Source: an uncultured Lachnospiraceae bacterium
GTDB taxonomy: Bacteria; Bacillota; Clostridia; Lachnospirales; Lachnospiraceae
Direction of reading: 5' to 3'
DNA length: 24,682 nt
Assembly (NCBI GenBank): GCA_900551115.1
Contig: URUY01000036.1
Location: forward strand, 1 to 24,682
Shown here in pieces: positions 1 to 8,135 of the stretch. The notes beneath the pieces were generated by a model that saw only the letters and a list, made by a program, of their open reading frames with translations, ran no database searches and was not told the origin of the DNA. How positions within the stretch are numbered: the first letter of the stretch is position 1; each line of letters begins with the position of its first letter. The position numbers and the translations under genes were made by a program.

Positions 1-14
1 TATTGTAAAAATTT

Positions 15-70
15 GAGTAAAGCGGCAGAACTGCCTGAATGTGCGAAATGCACTTATCATTTGATTACTC
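15..70 (-). other. Candidate structured RNA leader at the left edge
   Basis: Just downstream of the promoter at 82-110 the minus-strand transcript can fold into a three-way junction. A 6-bp closing stem pairs 65-70 with 15-20. It encloses hairpin GUGC/GCAC (50-53 with 41-44) and hairpin GGCA/UGCC (32-35 with 24-27). A short U-run (AAAUUUUU) follows the closing stem, which could make it a weak attenuator or the end of a small RNA. I do not recognise the class; it lacks the long kissing loops of purine riboswitches. The downstream gene lies outside the window. Confidence 0.3.
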
Positions 71-81
71 TCAGTAAAATT

Positions 82-110
82 ATTTTATATCTGAGCATTT
101 GATTTGTCAA
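82..110 (-). promoter_or_regulatory. Strong sigma-A promoter reading left out of the window
   Basis: On the minus strand TTGACA (105-110) is followed by a 17-bp spacer and TAAAAT (82-87). The upstream side, about 111-150, is A-rich and resembles an UP element. Transcription would start near 75 and leave the window to the left. It lies beyond the terminator of the CAP gene, so it belongs to an unseen gene. Confidence 0.7.
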
Positions 111-176
111 CAGAATTTTAATTTTATTTTAAACGTTTTTTCGTTTTTACGTTGTACAGTCTGTAAAAGGCAGCGA

Positions 177-215
177 AAAGCCCGGCACTTTTCCGTACCG
201 GGCTTTCTTTCTTTT
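177..215 (-). terminator. Terminator of the CAP-protein gene (possibly bidirectional)
   Basis: A 9-bp stem AAAGCCCGG (177-185) pairs with CCGGGCTTT (198-206) around a 12-nt loop. It starts about 10 nt past the stop codon of the CAP gene. On the minus strand the stem is followed by only a short U-run, while on the plus strand it is followed by a long T-rich tract. It may therefore also stop transcription coming from the left. Confidence 0.7.
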
Positions 216-782
216 TTAGTATCCAAATTCCTGTGCAAAATATAATTTACCGTCTGTTTCATATACCGCTATGCTGCAGCTTGTAAAGCTGCCATCTAAG
301 ATGTTGGCGGCATGTGTGGGAGAATTCATCCATGCTTCCACAAGGCTTTCTGCGTTTGTATAACCCTTTGCCAGATTTTCACCCCACATCAGGTCACTGT
401 TTACTGTCCACCAATCCGTGCCGTTCGGTCTGGTATGAGAAAAGGTTCCCACAATTTCCATGGCACGAACCTGCGCACATGCCTCAATATCATTGTTCCA
501 TGCAAGAGCGGCAAGCCCTGCTTCTGCTCTTTTTGCATTTGCCAAGTCAAAAGCCGCCACCGCCATAGCGCGAAGTTCTTCGGCTCTTGCTTTTTCTTCT
601 TCAGTCATGCTTGCATCCTGTACTGAACCTACAAGCGCTACTGCTTCTTCATCAATATATACGATACCATTGTCGGTTTCCGGTCCACGGACTGCCGCAG
701 ACATTGCGGGCTTGCTGCCGCATGCTGCAAGAGATAATCCGCAAACTACCGTCAATATCAGTGCCATAAGTTTTCTCTTCAT
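216..782 (-). CDS. CAP/SCP (YkwD-like) domain lipoprotein
   Basis: A 188-aa secreted protein. Residues 1-20 form a lipoprotein signal peptide with lipobox LAAC (Cys21), so it should be lipid-anchored on the outer face of the membrane. After a linker of about 45 residues comes a CAP domain (about 65-188) with the family signatures FSHTRPNG (114-121), GENLAKG (134-140) and HAANIL (157-162), including the usual His/Glu/His cavity residues. Bacterial CAP proteins of this type are common at the Firmicute surface and spore coat, but their biochemical role is mostly unknown. The start has AAAGGAG about 11 nt upstream. The gene lies 34 bp after the stop of the sortase-anchored surface protein with no terminator between, so the two are probably co-transcribed. 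Confidence 0.88.
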   Translation of the reverse strand: MKRKLMALILTVVCGLSLAACGSKPAMSAAVRGPETDNGIVYIDEEAVALVGSVQDASMTEEEKARAEELRAMAVAAFDLANAKRAEAGLAALAWNNDIEACAQVRAMEIVGTFSHTRPNGTDWWTVNSDLMWGENLAKGYTNAESLVEAWMNSPTHAANILDGSFTSCSIAVYETDGKLYFAQEFGY

Positions 783-816
783 GATACCTTGTTCTCCTTT
801 ATCAGGCCTTATCCGC

Positions 817-2094
817 TTACTTCTTACGTCCCTGTAAAATCCATGCTGCCAATCCGGAAAGGGAGGCCAGGAATGCTACTGTCCAAATATTGCTTTCATC
901 ACCGGTCTGCGGACGTCTTCTGGAACCAAGTACTGCTCCGTCTGCGAGAGGTGTTTCCTCATCTTCCACTGTAATAATTCTTCTGTCACCTAATACTTCC
1001 GGTGTTTCCGTGGGTACAGGAGGATTCGTTGTTACTACAGGCGGCTGCGTTGTTGTCACAGGCGGCTGTGTCGTTGTTACAGGCGGCTGCGTTGTTGTTA
1101 CAGGCGGCTGTGTCGTTGTTACAGGCGGCTGCGTTGTTGTCACAGGCGGCTCTGTCGTTGTTACAGGCGGCTGCGTTGTCGTTACAGGCGGCTCTGTTGT
1201 TATTACAGGCGGATACCATGTTGAACCCTTAAAATGGGTTTCTGCGCCTGAAGTGTAATTTGCCGCAATTACTCTGCCACAGAGATTTCCGCCGCTCAAT
1301 ATTACTGTAGCATTGGGAGCTATAATCGTACCAAACATATTTGTAATGTTAATTGTACCATCATATTCGCCAAAATTCCATACTAACAAAGAGGCACTAA
1401 CCTGATCCGGATAACTTTCTATCCCTTTGACATCCTGCCCGCTTACAGAAATACTGTTTTCACCGGGAGCAATATTCATAACCAGAGTTTTGGAACTGCT
1501 AACCTCTGCTTTGGGCTGAAACCATGAAACATTGCTGATTTTTAAAATATTCTGGCCGTCAGCCAAGTCAAATACATACTTGTTTTCGTTGTTGGGCGAT
1601 ACATCCGTACCTAATGCATACATTGCTTTTGCATTCTCTAAAATCTTCGACATTGCGCCCGGAATATCATAAGAGCCACGGTCTATTCTGCCTATCTGAG
1701 AAGAATTTCCTACAAAAACTCCGTTTACATACCAATTATCTCCGCTCTGAGAGAACTCTGCGTTACCAAGAATCAGATTGGAACAGCGGATATGATTGCC
1801 TGAGCCGATATAGGATTCGTGTACATACATAGTTCCCACGCCCGAATAGCCAATATTGGCATTATAAATCAAATTGTTAGTACAAACATTTGCTTCACTG
1901 TCTCCGCTCATATTAGTTGTACCGGACACAAAGATTCCATAGCCGTAAGCATCCCCGATAACATCTTTAACTGATACCTGTTCTTCTGCATTCACCACTT
2001 TATCATAACCAAGGGCACATGAAGCAACAAGTGCTGCCGTCAACAGACTGACTATGGCTCTTTTAAACTGTGTTCTTACTGTTTTTTCCCTCAT
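817..2094 (-). CDS. Sortase-anchored surface protein, choice-of-anchor A domain with Thr/Pro stalk
   Basis: A 425-aa secreted surface protein. A signal peptide (cleavage likely after VVNA, residue 36) is followed by a choice-of-anchor A / collagen-binding-like beta domain (about 43-292), recognised from DAYGYGIFVSG (48-58), the segment GTIIAPNATVILSGGN (255-270) and GRVIAANYTSGAETH (273-287). Then come nine PPVTTTQ-type heptads (295-357), a linker, and a sorting signal: RPQTG (394-398), a hydrophobic stretch and a GRKK tail. RPQTG departs from LPXTG but fits the xPxTG signals used by clostridial class B sortases, and a class B sortase is encoded 116 bp upstream. The start has AGGAG. The ligand is unknown; adhesion is inferred from the architecture only. 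Confidence 0.88.
   Translation of the reverse strand: MREKTVRTQFKRAIVSLLTAALVASCALGYDKVVNAEEQVSVKDVIGDAYGYGIFVSGTTNMSGDSEANVCTNNLIYNANIGYSGVGTMYVHESYIGSGNHIRCSNLILGNAEFSQSGDNWYVNGVFVGNSSQIGRIDRGSYDIPGAMSKILENAKAMYALGTDVSPNNENKYVFDLADGQNILKISNVSWFQPKAEVSSSKTLVMNIAPGENSISVSGQDVKGIESYPDQVSASLLVWNFGEYDGTINITNMFGTIIAPNATVILSGGNLCGRVIAANYTSGAETHFKGSTWYPPVITTEPPVTTTQPPVTTTEPPVTTTQPPVTTTQPPVTTTQPPVTTTQPPVTTTQPPVVTTNPPVPTETPEVLGDRRIITVEDEETPLADGAVLGSRRRPQTGDESNIWTVAFLASLSGLAAWILQGRKK
1024..1212 (-). repeat. Nine 21-bp tandem repeats encoding the PPVTTTQ stalk
   Basis: Nine contiguous 21-bp units encode heptads PPVITTE, PPVTTTQ, PPVTTTE, five PPVTTTQ and PPVVTTN. The nucleotide units are nearly identical and differ mostly at third positions, which points to recent slippage or recombination. 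The stalk is about 43% Thr and extended by Pro pairs, resembling mucin-like O-glycosylated wall-spanning linkers. Confidence 0.95.
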
Positions 2095-2210
2095 CCCAAT
2101 CTCCTCTTAGCTTTGTTCGGCTTTCCTTTTACACATTTTTTAGCTATCTTACTTATAAAGACTGCGACTTATGATAAAAAGGTTCATATTTTTTTAAAAT
2201 TTTTAAAATT

Positions 2211-3038
2211 TTATTTATACGCCTCCGCAGCCCTCATAACACCGTGAATCAAAATCCTCCTACTGGTTCCGGCTGTTCCGTAACAAGTTGACAGTGACAG
2301 GATATTTCCCCGTTCGGATAAATCTGCTTCTGAGGAAAATACGGAATTTGCAAGCGCCCATTCTACATATTCATCATAGCTTTCATCTGACGAAAACACC
2401 ATATACCGGTCACTTGCCGACGTGGTTTTATAGTAAGAGAAAATTTCGTAGGTATAGACAGTATCTGCCGTATATATATAGAAAAAAGGGTTCTCTTCAC
2501 ACAAGGCTGTATCGCTCAAAAGCTTTTTAAAGGAACCAAACATGCTTCCGTCCCGCATATTATGGCCAAAGAGAAAGGTATTTCTGTCCGTAAAGTCCGG
2601 CGATGCCCCGTAATCCATAAAAATAGAGCCTGCATTCGTCTCTTCCCCCTCAAAAGAATGCTCCAGATAATAGTCATTGTCTTCTCCCTGCACCACCGGA
2701 TAACTGATGGAAAGCGCCGGAAAATACAGCCATCCTCTGAAATCTCCGTTCATTTCAGCCAAAGTATCCATATCAATGGACAACCCGGGATACTGTGTTT
2801 CTGCCGGTACCTCTTCAGCAGCCGCTTCGTCCGTTCCTGTTTCCCCGGCTTCCGTTTTCTTTCCTGCCGGCAACGGGCCGCCTACTTTTTTAGCCAGCTC
2901 CTCATAAGCTTCTGCCGCTTTCCTTTCGGATATTGCTGCAGCAAACACCTGATAGCCGCAAAATACCGTTATCGCCGCTAACAGCAGCGCCACAATCATA
3001 TATCCGCTTCTTTTCCCCTTCTCTTTCACGGTATTCAC
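2211..3038 (-). CDS. srtB: Class B sortase
   Basis: A 275-aa membrane-anchored transpeptidase. One N-terminal TM segment (about 13-35) is followed by an Ala/Glu-rich linker and the sortase fold. The catalytic triad is visible as His159 (FGHNM), Cys252 (LSLSTCYG) and Arg260/Arg261 (SRRILIHG). FRGWLYFPALSISYPVVQG (100-118) is typical of SrtB. It should cleave the sorting signal of surface proteins and join them to peptidoglycan; the RPQTG protein immediately downstream is the obvious candidate. The start codon is GTG, preceded by GGAAGGGG. It lies 83 bp after the GT-C glycosyltransferase on the same strand. The 116 bp to the surface protein are AT-rich, and I see no clear terminator or strong promoter there. 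Confidence 0.93.
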   Translation of the reverse strand: MNTVKEKGKRSGYMIVALLLAAITVFCGYQVFAAAISERKAAEAYEELAKKVGGPLPAGKKTEAGETGTDEAAAEEVPAETQYPGLSIDMDTLAEMNGDFRGWLYFPALSISYPVVQGEDNDYYLEHSFEGEETNAGSIFMDYGASPDFTDRNTFLFGHNMRDGSMFGSFKKLLSDTALCEENPFFYIYTADTVYTYEIFSYYKTTSASDRYMVFSSDESYDEYVEWALANSVFSSEADLSERGNILSLSTCYGTAGTSRRILIHGVMRAAEAYK

Positions 3039-3121
3039 ACGTCCCCTTCCTTTTGCGCATCCTGTATATACCCGGTATCAAGCTACCCGGATAACCCGTC
3101 ATATACACAGAAGTTTTCACA

Positions 3122-4801
3122 TCACCGGGCATACTGCGCCGGAAATGCCACAAAATACCTTCCGAATTGTTTTATGGAAAACTGTTCCGCAGAAAAGCGT
3201 CCCATATCTTCTGTCCGCAAAATATATCCTATATCCAAATCTGTTTTTATTTCCGCATCAACCGGATTCCGATAGCAAAAACGCTCCGCATAGGGAATCT
3301 CTGCTCCTAAAAACGCATCCGTTTTCCCTTGAAAATATGCCGCGTCAATCTCCATCCCATACAAGGTCCATACCTGACTTGCATGAAAGGCTCCCTCATA
3401 CTGGGTATCCGGCGTTATGTAATAATACTCACATTCAAATTCTTCTGCATAATCCAATGCCTCTAAAAAATCTGCCTGAAAATACTGCTTTATCTCTTCA
3501 TTCCATACAGTAAAATAAGCGGTAAAAAACATCATGCTCCCCACGCCGTAAAACACAAGAAAACATGCCAAAGTCCAACGGATTTTTTCTATAATGAAAG
3601 CTATCCCGATTCCCGCAAAAATAATATGACTGTAAAAAATAATATTAATCCGGTTTACATTAACAGAATTGATGCAGAGCCCTGTGAAAATGCTGCAGAG
3701 CCAGTAGACAAGTAATATCTTCATGCCTATTCCCACATTGTCATTATCCCTGTCTGTCCTTGCCGTCTGCCTCCATCCTGCTTTCACCGCCCGTCCCAGT
3801 TTTCCCCTCACCCGGTAAAATGTCAGCACAATCCCCAAAAGGATAAATGGCATGGAAAAAAGGTACATGGTCCCATATGCATCCAAAGCATTCCACGGCA
3901 AATCTCTTTTTTGCAGAAAAACCAGTTCAAAAAAGGTCTTTATATTCGCAGCCAGCTGTTTAAGGGGCGTCTCTGAGAAAAAGAGAATATCGGCAGAGCG
4001 CACCGAATCCTTAAAATACTGCATGGTGACAAAGGGCAGTCTGACCGTATCCCACTTCATAAAATTGAGGAACATGGTTATGTAAATAGGCCATGCAACT
4101 GCAAAATAAGTCAGTGCTGCCAAAGCTGCCTGTAAAAAACGTATTTTTCCGGCACGCAGCAGCAAAATACAGGACGCCAGCAGAAAGAAGGGCACCATGT
4201 AAAAAGCAACCCCGTAAGCATACATACAAAGTGCAAAAAAGAACATGGACAAACAGATTCTTTTTGTCTTATCCATGCCCGTTACCAGAAAATACAGTCC
4301 GATAACAAACATATGCGGAAACAGATTACAGTCAAGTGCCCATCTGCTCTGCATAAAATGCCATGGATTGATTGCCAGAAACAGCAGTACCACAGCAGCT
4401 GTTTTTTTATCCTTCAGGTATTTTACAAGTCCGTATACCGCGGCAGCTCCTGCCAGGCTGGCAAGCAGCAGCGGCAGCCTTGCCGTTACCGGATTTAACC
4501 CCCATATTTTAATAAAGGGAACCATCAGATAAGAAAGCAGCGCGCTCATCTGTCCGTATCCCCATGCCTCTAAATGTGCAGGCAGAAAGGTTCCAAAATG
4601 GTCTGTTCCATACTCTGCCAGCGCAAGAGCGTCTACAGCCGCCAGCGCACCATCCTGATTAAAGCCGCCCGGTATCTTTCCAAAACCGATGCATCTTACT
4701 GTTACGAGCAGTCCGCATATGACCCAGACTACTGCCTCCTGCATCCCAAACTTTTTCATGCATTTTATCTGTTCCGTTTTCTTTCCCTTTATTTCTTTCA
4801 T
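3122..4801 (-). CDS. GT-C (PMT/ArnT-like) integral membrane glycosyltransferase
   Basis: A 559-aa polytopic membrane protein with a cytoplasmic basic N-terminus and many hydrophobic segments. Its first external loop has a GGFNQDGA motif (Asp50), in the position where GT-C enzymes carry a catalytic acidic residue. NPWHFMQSRWALDCN (about 145-159) also resembles the lipid-linked sugar transferases of this superfamily. It probably moves a sugar from a polyprenyl-phosphate donor to an acceptor on the outer membrane face. Donor and acceptor cannot be read from the sequence. The start has AAGGG about 9 nt upstream and a good promoter 65-93 bp away. It heads the minus-strand run glycosyltransferase-sortase-surface protein-CAP lipoprotein and diverges from the second GT-C gene. 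Confidence 0.8.
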   Translation of the reverse strand: MKEIKGKKTEQIKCMKKFGMQEAVVWVICGLLVTVRCIGFGKIPGGFNQDGALAAVDALALAEYGTDHFGTFLPAHLEAWGYGQMSALLSYLMVPFIKIWGLNPVTARLPLLLASLAGAAAVYGLVKYLKDKKTAAVVLLFLAINPWHFMQSRWALDCNLFPHMFVIGLYFLVTGMDKTKRICLSMFFFALCMYAYGVAFYMVPFFLLASCILLLRAGKIRFLQAALAALTYFAVAWPIYITMFLNFMKWDTVRLPFVTMQYFKDSVRSADILFFSETPLKQLAANIKTFFELVFLQKRDLPWNALDAYGTMYLFSMPFILLGIVLTFYRVRGKLGRAVKAGWRQTARTDRDNDNVGIGMKILLVYWLCSIFTGLCINSVNVNRINIIFYSHIIFAGIGIAFIIEKIRWTLACFLVFYGVGSMMFFTAYFTVWNEEIKQYFQADFLEALDYAEEFECEYYYITPDTQYEGAFHASQVWTLYGMEIDAAYFQGKTDAFLGAEIPYAERFCYRNPVDAEIKTDLDIGYILRTEDMGRFSAEQFSIKQFGRYFVAFPAQYAR

Positions 4802-4865
4802 GTACTTTTCCCTTACGAAAGGTTTTCCCCTCTTGTTTTAATGTCCGAACACAACTCTTTTTATC

Positions 4866-4894
4866 ATTATACAGAGATTTTCTGTTTCAGGCAA
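4866..4894 (-). promoter_or_regulatory. Promoter of the GT-C/sortase/surface-protein run
   Basis: On the minus strand TTGCCT (4889-4894), a 17-bp spacer and perfect TATAAT (4866-4871) precede the glycosyltransferase start by 64 bp. Confidence 0.7.
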
Positions 4895-4956
4895 GTTTAC
4901 CCATACACCTTTATTAGAAATATTCACAAATGAACATGGCATTTTTTATATTTTCA

Positions 4957-4965
4957 TGCTATTAT
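4957..4965 (+). promoter_or_regulatory. Extended -10 promoter of the tandem GT-C gene
   Basis: TGCTATTAT is an extended -10 element without a clear -35. A second candidate is TTCACA (4923-4928), 17 bp, TTATAT (4946-4951). Either places the transcript start close to or past the upstream in-frame ATG at 4956, favouring the ATG at 5004 as the true start. Confidence 0.45.
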
Positions 4966-5003
4966 TTTTACAACTATATTTTCGTATGACAGAGGGGGAT
5001 TCT

Positions 5004-8000
5004 ATGCTTTTCATACATCTGACTGCTCTTTTTTCCATTTTGGGAATGCTCTGCGGCATACGCCGCCTGAACAGGCTTCCCCAATTATCCGACAAAAAAT
5101 TCCTGACAGCCGTATTTTTGTCTGCTTTTTTGCTGCGCTGCATCTGCGCCTGGTTCAGTGTCGGCTTTGCCTCTGATACCTCCTGCTTTTACGGCTGGTC
5201 CAACCTTGCATACGAGACGGGACTGTCCGGTTTCTATACCTCTGACGTTTTTGCAGACTATCCGCCGGGATTTGTTTATATTCTGTATGTAATCGGCGCA
5301 ATCTTTTCTTTTTTCAAGATTTCCTACCTTTCCGGTCCCTGCCTGCTTTTATTGAAGCTGCCCGCCATTTTCTGTGACATGGCTACCGGATGGCTTTTAT
5401 ACAAAACCTGTAAAAGGTCTGCTCTAAAAAATCAGGCAGTATTATTTTCGGCGCTGTATTTGTTTAACCCCACCGTATTTATGGATTCTTCCCTTTGGGG
5501 GCAGGTGGATTCGGTGTTTACACTTGCTGTCATTTTAATGTGCCTGTTCTTAACGGAGGGAAAAACCATTCCCGCTTATATTGTATACGGTATCGGCGTT
5601 CTGTTAAAACCGCAGACCGTGGTATTTACCCCCGTTCTGATATTCGGCATTTTAGAGCATGTCATACTGAAAAACTTCAGCTGGCGGAATTTTTTCTGCA
5701 ATCTCTTTTCCGGCCTCTGCGTGATTTTCTGCATGATGCTTGTGTGCATGCCCTTTGGGCTTGATATCGTTATTGCACAGTACACCTCCACTCTGGCCTC
5801 TTACCCCTATGTTGCGGTCAATGCCTTTAACCTATGGGGTTTCTTTGGCCTAAACTGGATTTCTCAGGATGAAAAGCTGCTCTTTTTATCCTATGAGCAT
5901 TGGGGAACAATTATTATACTGCTCATCGTCATTTTTGCAGCCTGTCTCTTTTTTAAGGCAAAGAAAAGCGCCGGCCGTTATTTTACCACAGCCGCCTTTT
6001 TGATTATATCCATGTTCCTGTTTTCTGTCAGAATGCATGAGCGCTACCTGTTTCCGGCTCTTATCCTTCTGTTGTTTGCATACATAAAACGGCCCATAAA
6101 AGCGCTGCTTGCATGCTATATCGGTTTTTCCGTCCTGCTGTTTTATAACGTTTCCTACATGCTGTTTTTCTATGATCCGCAGAATTATAACAGAACAGCA
6201 CCGCTTTTCCTTCTCGTTTCGGCAGGAATGGTTATATGCGGAATCTTTTTTTACCGGACGCTTTATTTGTATGATGTCAAAAAGAAGGACTGCTGTGATA
6301 CTTTTGCCGATTTTTATCCGATGCCTGCTTTTCTTGCCGCACATACGGATGCTGTACCAAAAGAAAACAGCTTTGTACCGCGCCCCTCTGAGAAAAAAAT
6401 GCCCTTTATACTGGCGGACGCACTGATTATGCTCGTCATTACCGGCATTTACAGCATTTTTGCACTGTACGATTTGGGTGATATGCAGGCGCCCCAGTCG
6501 GAGTATCTGATGAAACAGAATGAATCCGTTACGCTGTATGCAGAGGAAGGCAAAACTCCCGGCACTCTGTACTGGTATCTCGGCACCTTCCATGACCGTG
6601 AATTTAGTCTGGAAGTCCAAACCACAGACAATAAAGAATGGCATGCCGTTCCCGGCAATGACAATTTTACCATGGTAAGCGTTTTTAAATGGGATTTTGT
6701 CACTCTGCCCGAAAATACCATTGCCGTAAAAATCACCTGTCTTTCCGACCAGGCATCCGTCATGGAGCTGGCGCTTACCGATACAGACGGCGCCTACCTT
6801 ATGCCTCTAAATGCACCTGATTATCAGGTTTTATTTGATGAAAGCACTCTGCTTCCCGAACATATCAGCTTCCGCAACGGCACCTATTTTGACGAAATAT
6901 ACCATGCCCGGACCGCTTACGAATTTTTACACGGACTGCCCACCTATGAAACAACGCATCCGCCTTTAGGAAAAATCATCATGTCTGTCGGTATCGCACT
7001 CTTTGGCATGACGCCCTTTGGATGGCGCATTATGGGAACCCTCCTTGGTATCCTCATGCTTCCCCTGATTTATCTGATAGGCCGTTCTATCAGCAGGGAC
7101 CGCCTGCTTGCCGGTTTTGCCTGTCTGCTCTTTGCCTTTGATTTCATGCATTTTGTGCAGACCAGAATTGCCACGATTGACGTATTTATTACCTTTTTCA
7201 TCATACTCATGTACTATTTTATGTACCGCTACTGCAGGATGAGCTTCTATGACACTCCCCTTGTAAAAACCTTCCTTCCTTTGGGCGCCTGCGGTATTGC
7301 AATGGGCTTAGGCGTTGCCAGCAAATGGACGGGCGTCTATGCCGGCGTAGGACTTGCCATCCTCTTTTTTGCCAAAATGTACCGCCATTATCGGGAATAC
7401 CTGTATGCCAAAGAGCTTCCTCTCGGCACAAGCAACGGCATTTCCCACAAGGAAATTATAGACTCTTTTGTTCCCTGTCTGCGTAAAACCATTTTGTTCT
7501 GTTTGGTTTTCTTTGTTGCAGTACCGGCTGTGATTTACCTGCTTTCCTATATCCCGTTTAGGAGCTGGCAGACCGGACTTTTCGCTAAAATGTGGGATAA
7601 CCAGAACCTGATGCTAAATTATCACTCCACCCTGACCGCCACCCATCCCTATTCTTCTCGCTGGTATGAATGGCCTACCATGATACGCCCTATTTTCTAT
7701 TATTCGGGTATTATCGGAGATTCCCTGCGTCAGGGCATCAGTGCCTTCGGCAATCCTCTGGTATGGTGGACGGGCATTCCCGCCTTCCTCTATATGATAT
7801 ATCTTGCAATAAAAAACAGGGACAGGACTGCCGCCATGCTTTGTGTAAGCTATCTGGTGCAGTTCCTGCCCTGGTCCCTTGTTTCACGGGCCGCCTTTAT
7901 TTACCACTATTTCCCCAGCGTGCCCTTTGTCGTGCTTATGATTATGTATGCTGCCGTACAGCTAAAGAAACACATAAAGCCCCGGCGTTTTTACATCGCA

Positions 8001-8135
8001 CTGGGGCTCTATGCCGCTGCCACTGTAGGACTTTTCCTGCTGTTCTATCCGGTACTTGCCGGTCAGACTGTAGAGATTTCCTTTGTGGATAATTTCTTAC
8101 GCTGGATGGATAGCTGGGTGCTTATCTACGGGTGA
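5004..8135 (+). CDS. Tandem GT-C glycosyltransferase: Gpi18-like half fused to a Pmt-like (GT39) half
   Basis: A 1043-aa membrane protein from ATG 5004, chosen for its AGAGGGGG site; in-frame ATGs at 4956 and 4986 lack one. The N-terminal half (about 1-420) has GT-C marks seen in Gpi18/COG5542-like mannosyltransferases: ASDTSCFYGW (56-65), DYPPGF (85-90), SSLWGQVDS (162-170), MHERYLFPA (344-352). A soluble, probably external beta-rich domain (about 495-620) follows. The C-terminal half (about 625-1043) is Pmt-like: YFDEIYHA (628-635) matching the catalytic Asp-Glu loop, THPPLGK (651-657), and HYFPSVPF (968-975) near the end. Pmt enzymes transfer mannose from polyprenyl-phosphate-mannose to Ser/Thr of exported proteins. 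The Thr-rich surface protein next door is a plausible acceptor (inference). Its stop overlaps the convergent GH31 gene by 10 bp. Confidence 0.85.
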   Translation: MLFIHLTALFSILGMLCGIRRLNRLPQLSDKKFLTAVFLSAFLLRCICAWFSVGFASDTSCFYGWSNLAYETGLSGFYTSDVFADYPPGFVYILYVIGAIFSFFKISYLSGPCLLLLKLPAIFCDMATGWLLYKTCKRSALKNQAVLFSALYLFNPTVFMDSSLWGQVDSVFTLAVILMCLFLTEGKTIPAYIVYGIGVLLKPQTVVFTPVLIFGILEHVILKNFSWRNFFCNLFSGLCVIFCMMLVCMPFGLDIVIAQYTSTLASYPYVAVNAFNLWGFFGLNWISQDEKLLFLSYEHWGTIIILLIVIFAACLFFKAKKSAGRYFTTAAFLIISMFLFSVRMHERYLFPALILLLFAYIKRPIKALLACYIGFSVLLFYNVSYMLFFYDPQNYNRTAPLFLLVSAGMVICGIFFYRTLYLYDVKKKDCCDTFADFYPMPAFLAAHTDAVPKENSFVPRPSEKKMPFILADALIMLVITGIYSIFALYDLGDMQAPQSEYLMKQNESVTLYAEEGKTPGTLYWYLGTFHDREFSLEVQTTDNKEWHAVPGNDNFTMVSVFKWDFVTLPENTIAVKITCLSDQASVMELALTDTDGAYLMPLNAPDYQVLFDESTLLPEHISFRNGTYFDEIYHARTAYEFLHGLPTYETTHPPLGKIIMSVGIALFGMTPFGWRIMGTLLGILMLPLIYLIGRSISRDRLLAGFACLLFAFDFMHFVQTRIATIDVFITFFIILMYYFMYRYCRMSFYDTPLVKTFLPLGACGIAMGLGVASKWTGVYAGVGLAILFFAKMYRHYREYLYAKELPLGTSNGISHKEIIDSFVPCLRKTILFCLVFFVAVPAVIYLLSYIPFRSWQTGLFAKMWDNQNLMLNYHSTLTATHPYSSRWYEWPTMIRPIFYYSGIIGDSLRQGISAFGNPLVWWTGIPAFLYMIYLAIKNRDRTAAMLCVSYLVQFLPWSLVSRAAFIYHYFPSVPFVVLMIMYAAVQLKKHIKPRRFYIALGLYAAATVGLFLLFYPVLAGQTVEISFVDNFLRWMDSWVLIYG

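Noticed and set aside
1024..1212. CRISPR-like array
   Set aside because: Units are contiguous with no unique spacers and encode a protein stalk in frame.
890..1258. Plus-strand and alternate-frame repetitive ORFs over the heptad stalk
   Set aside because: A 21-bp unit without stops stays open in several frames; only the minus-strand frame has a signal peptide, domain and sorting signal.
4956..5003. Upstream starts for the tandem GT-C gene at 4956 and 4986
   Set aside because: No Shine-Dalgarno precedes them, 4956 lies in the likely -10 region, and 5004 has AGAGGGGG at good spacing.
5886..6644. 252-aa open frame on the minus strand inside the tandem GT-C gene
   Set aside because: It is antisense to a well-supported membrane protein, has no Shine-Dalgarno, and its Cys/Lys/His-rich composition is typical of the complement of hydrophobic codons.
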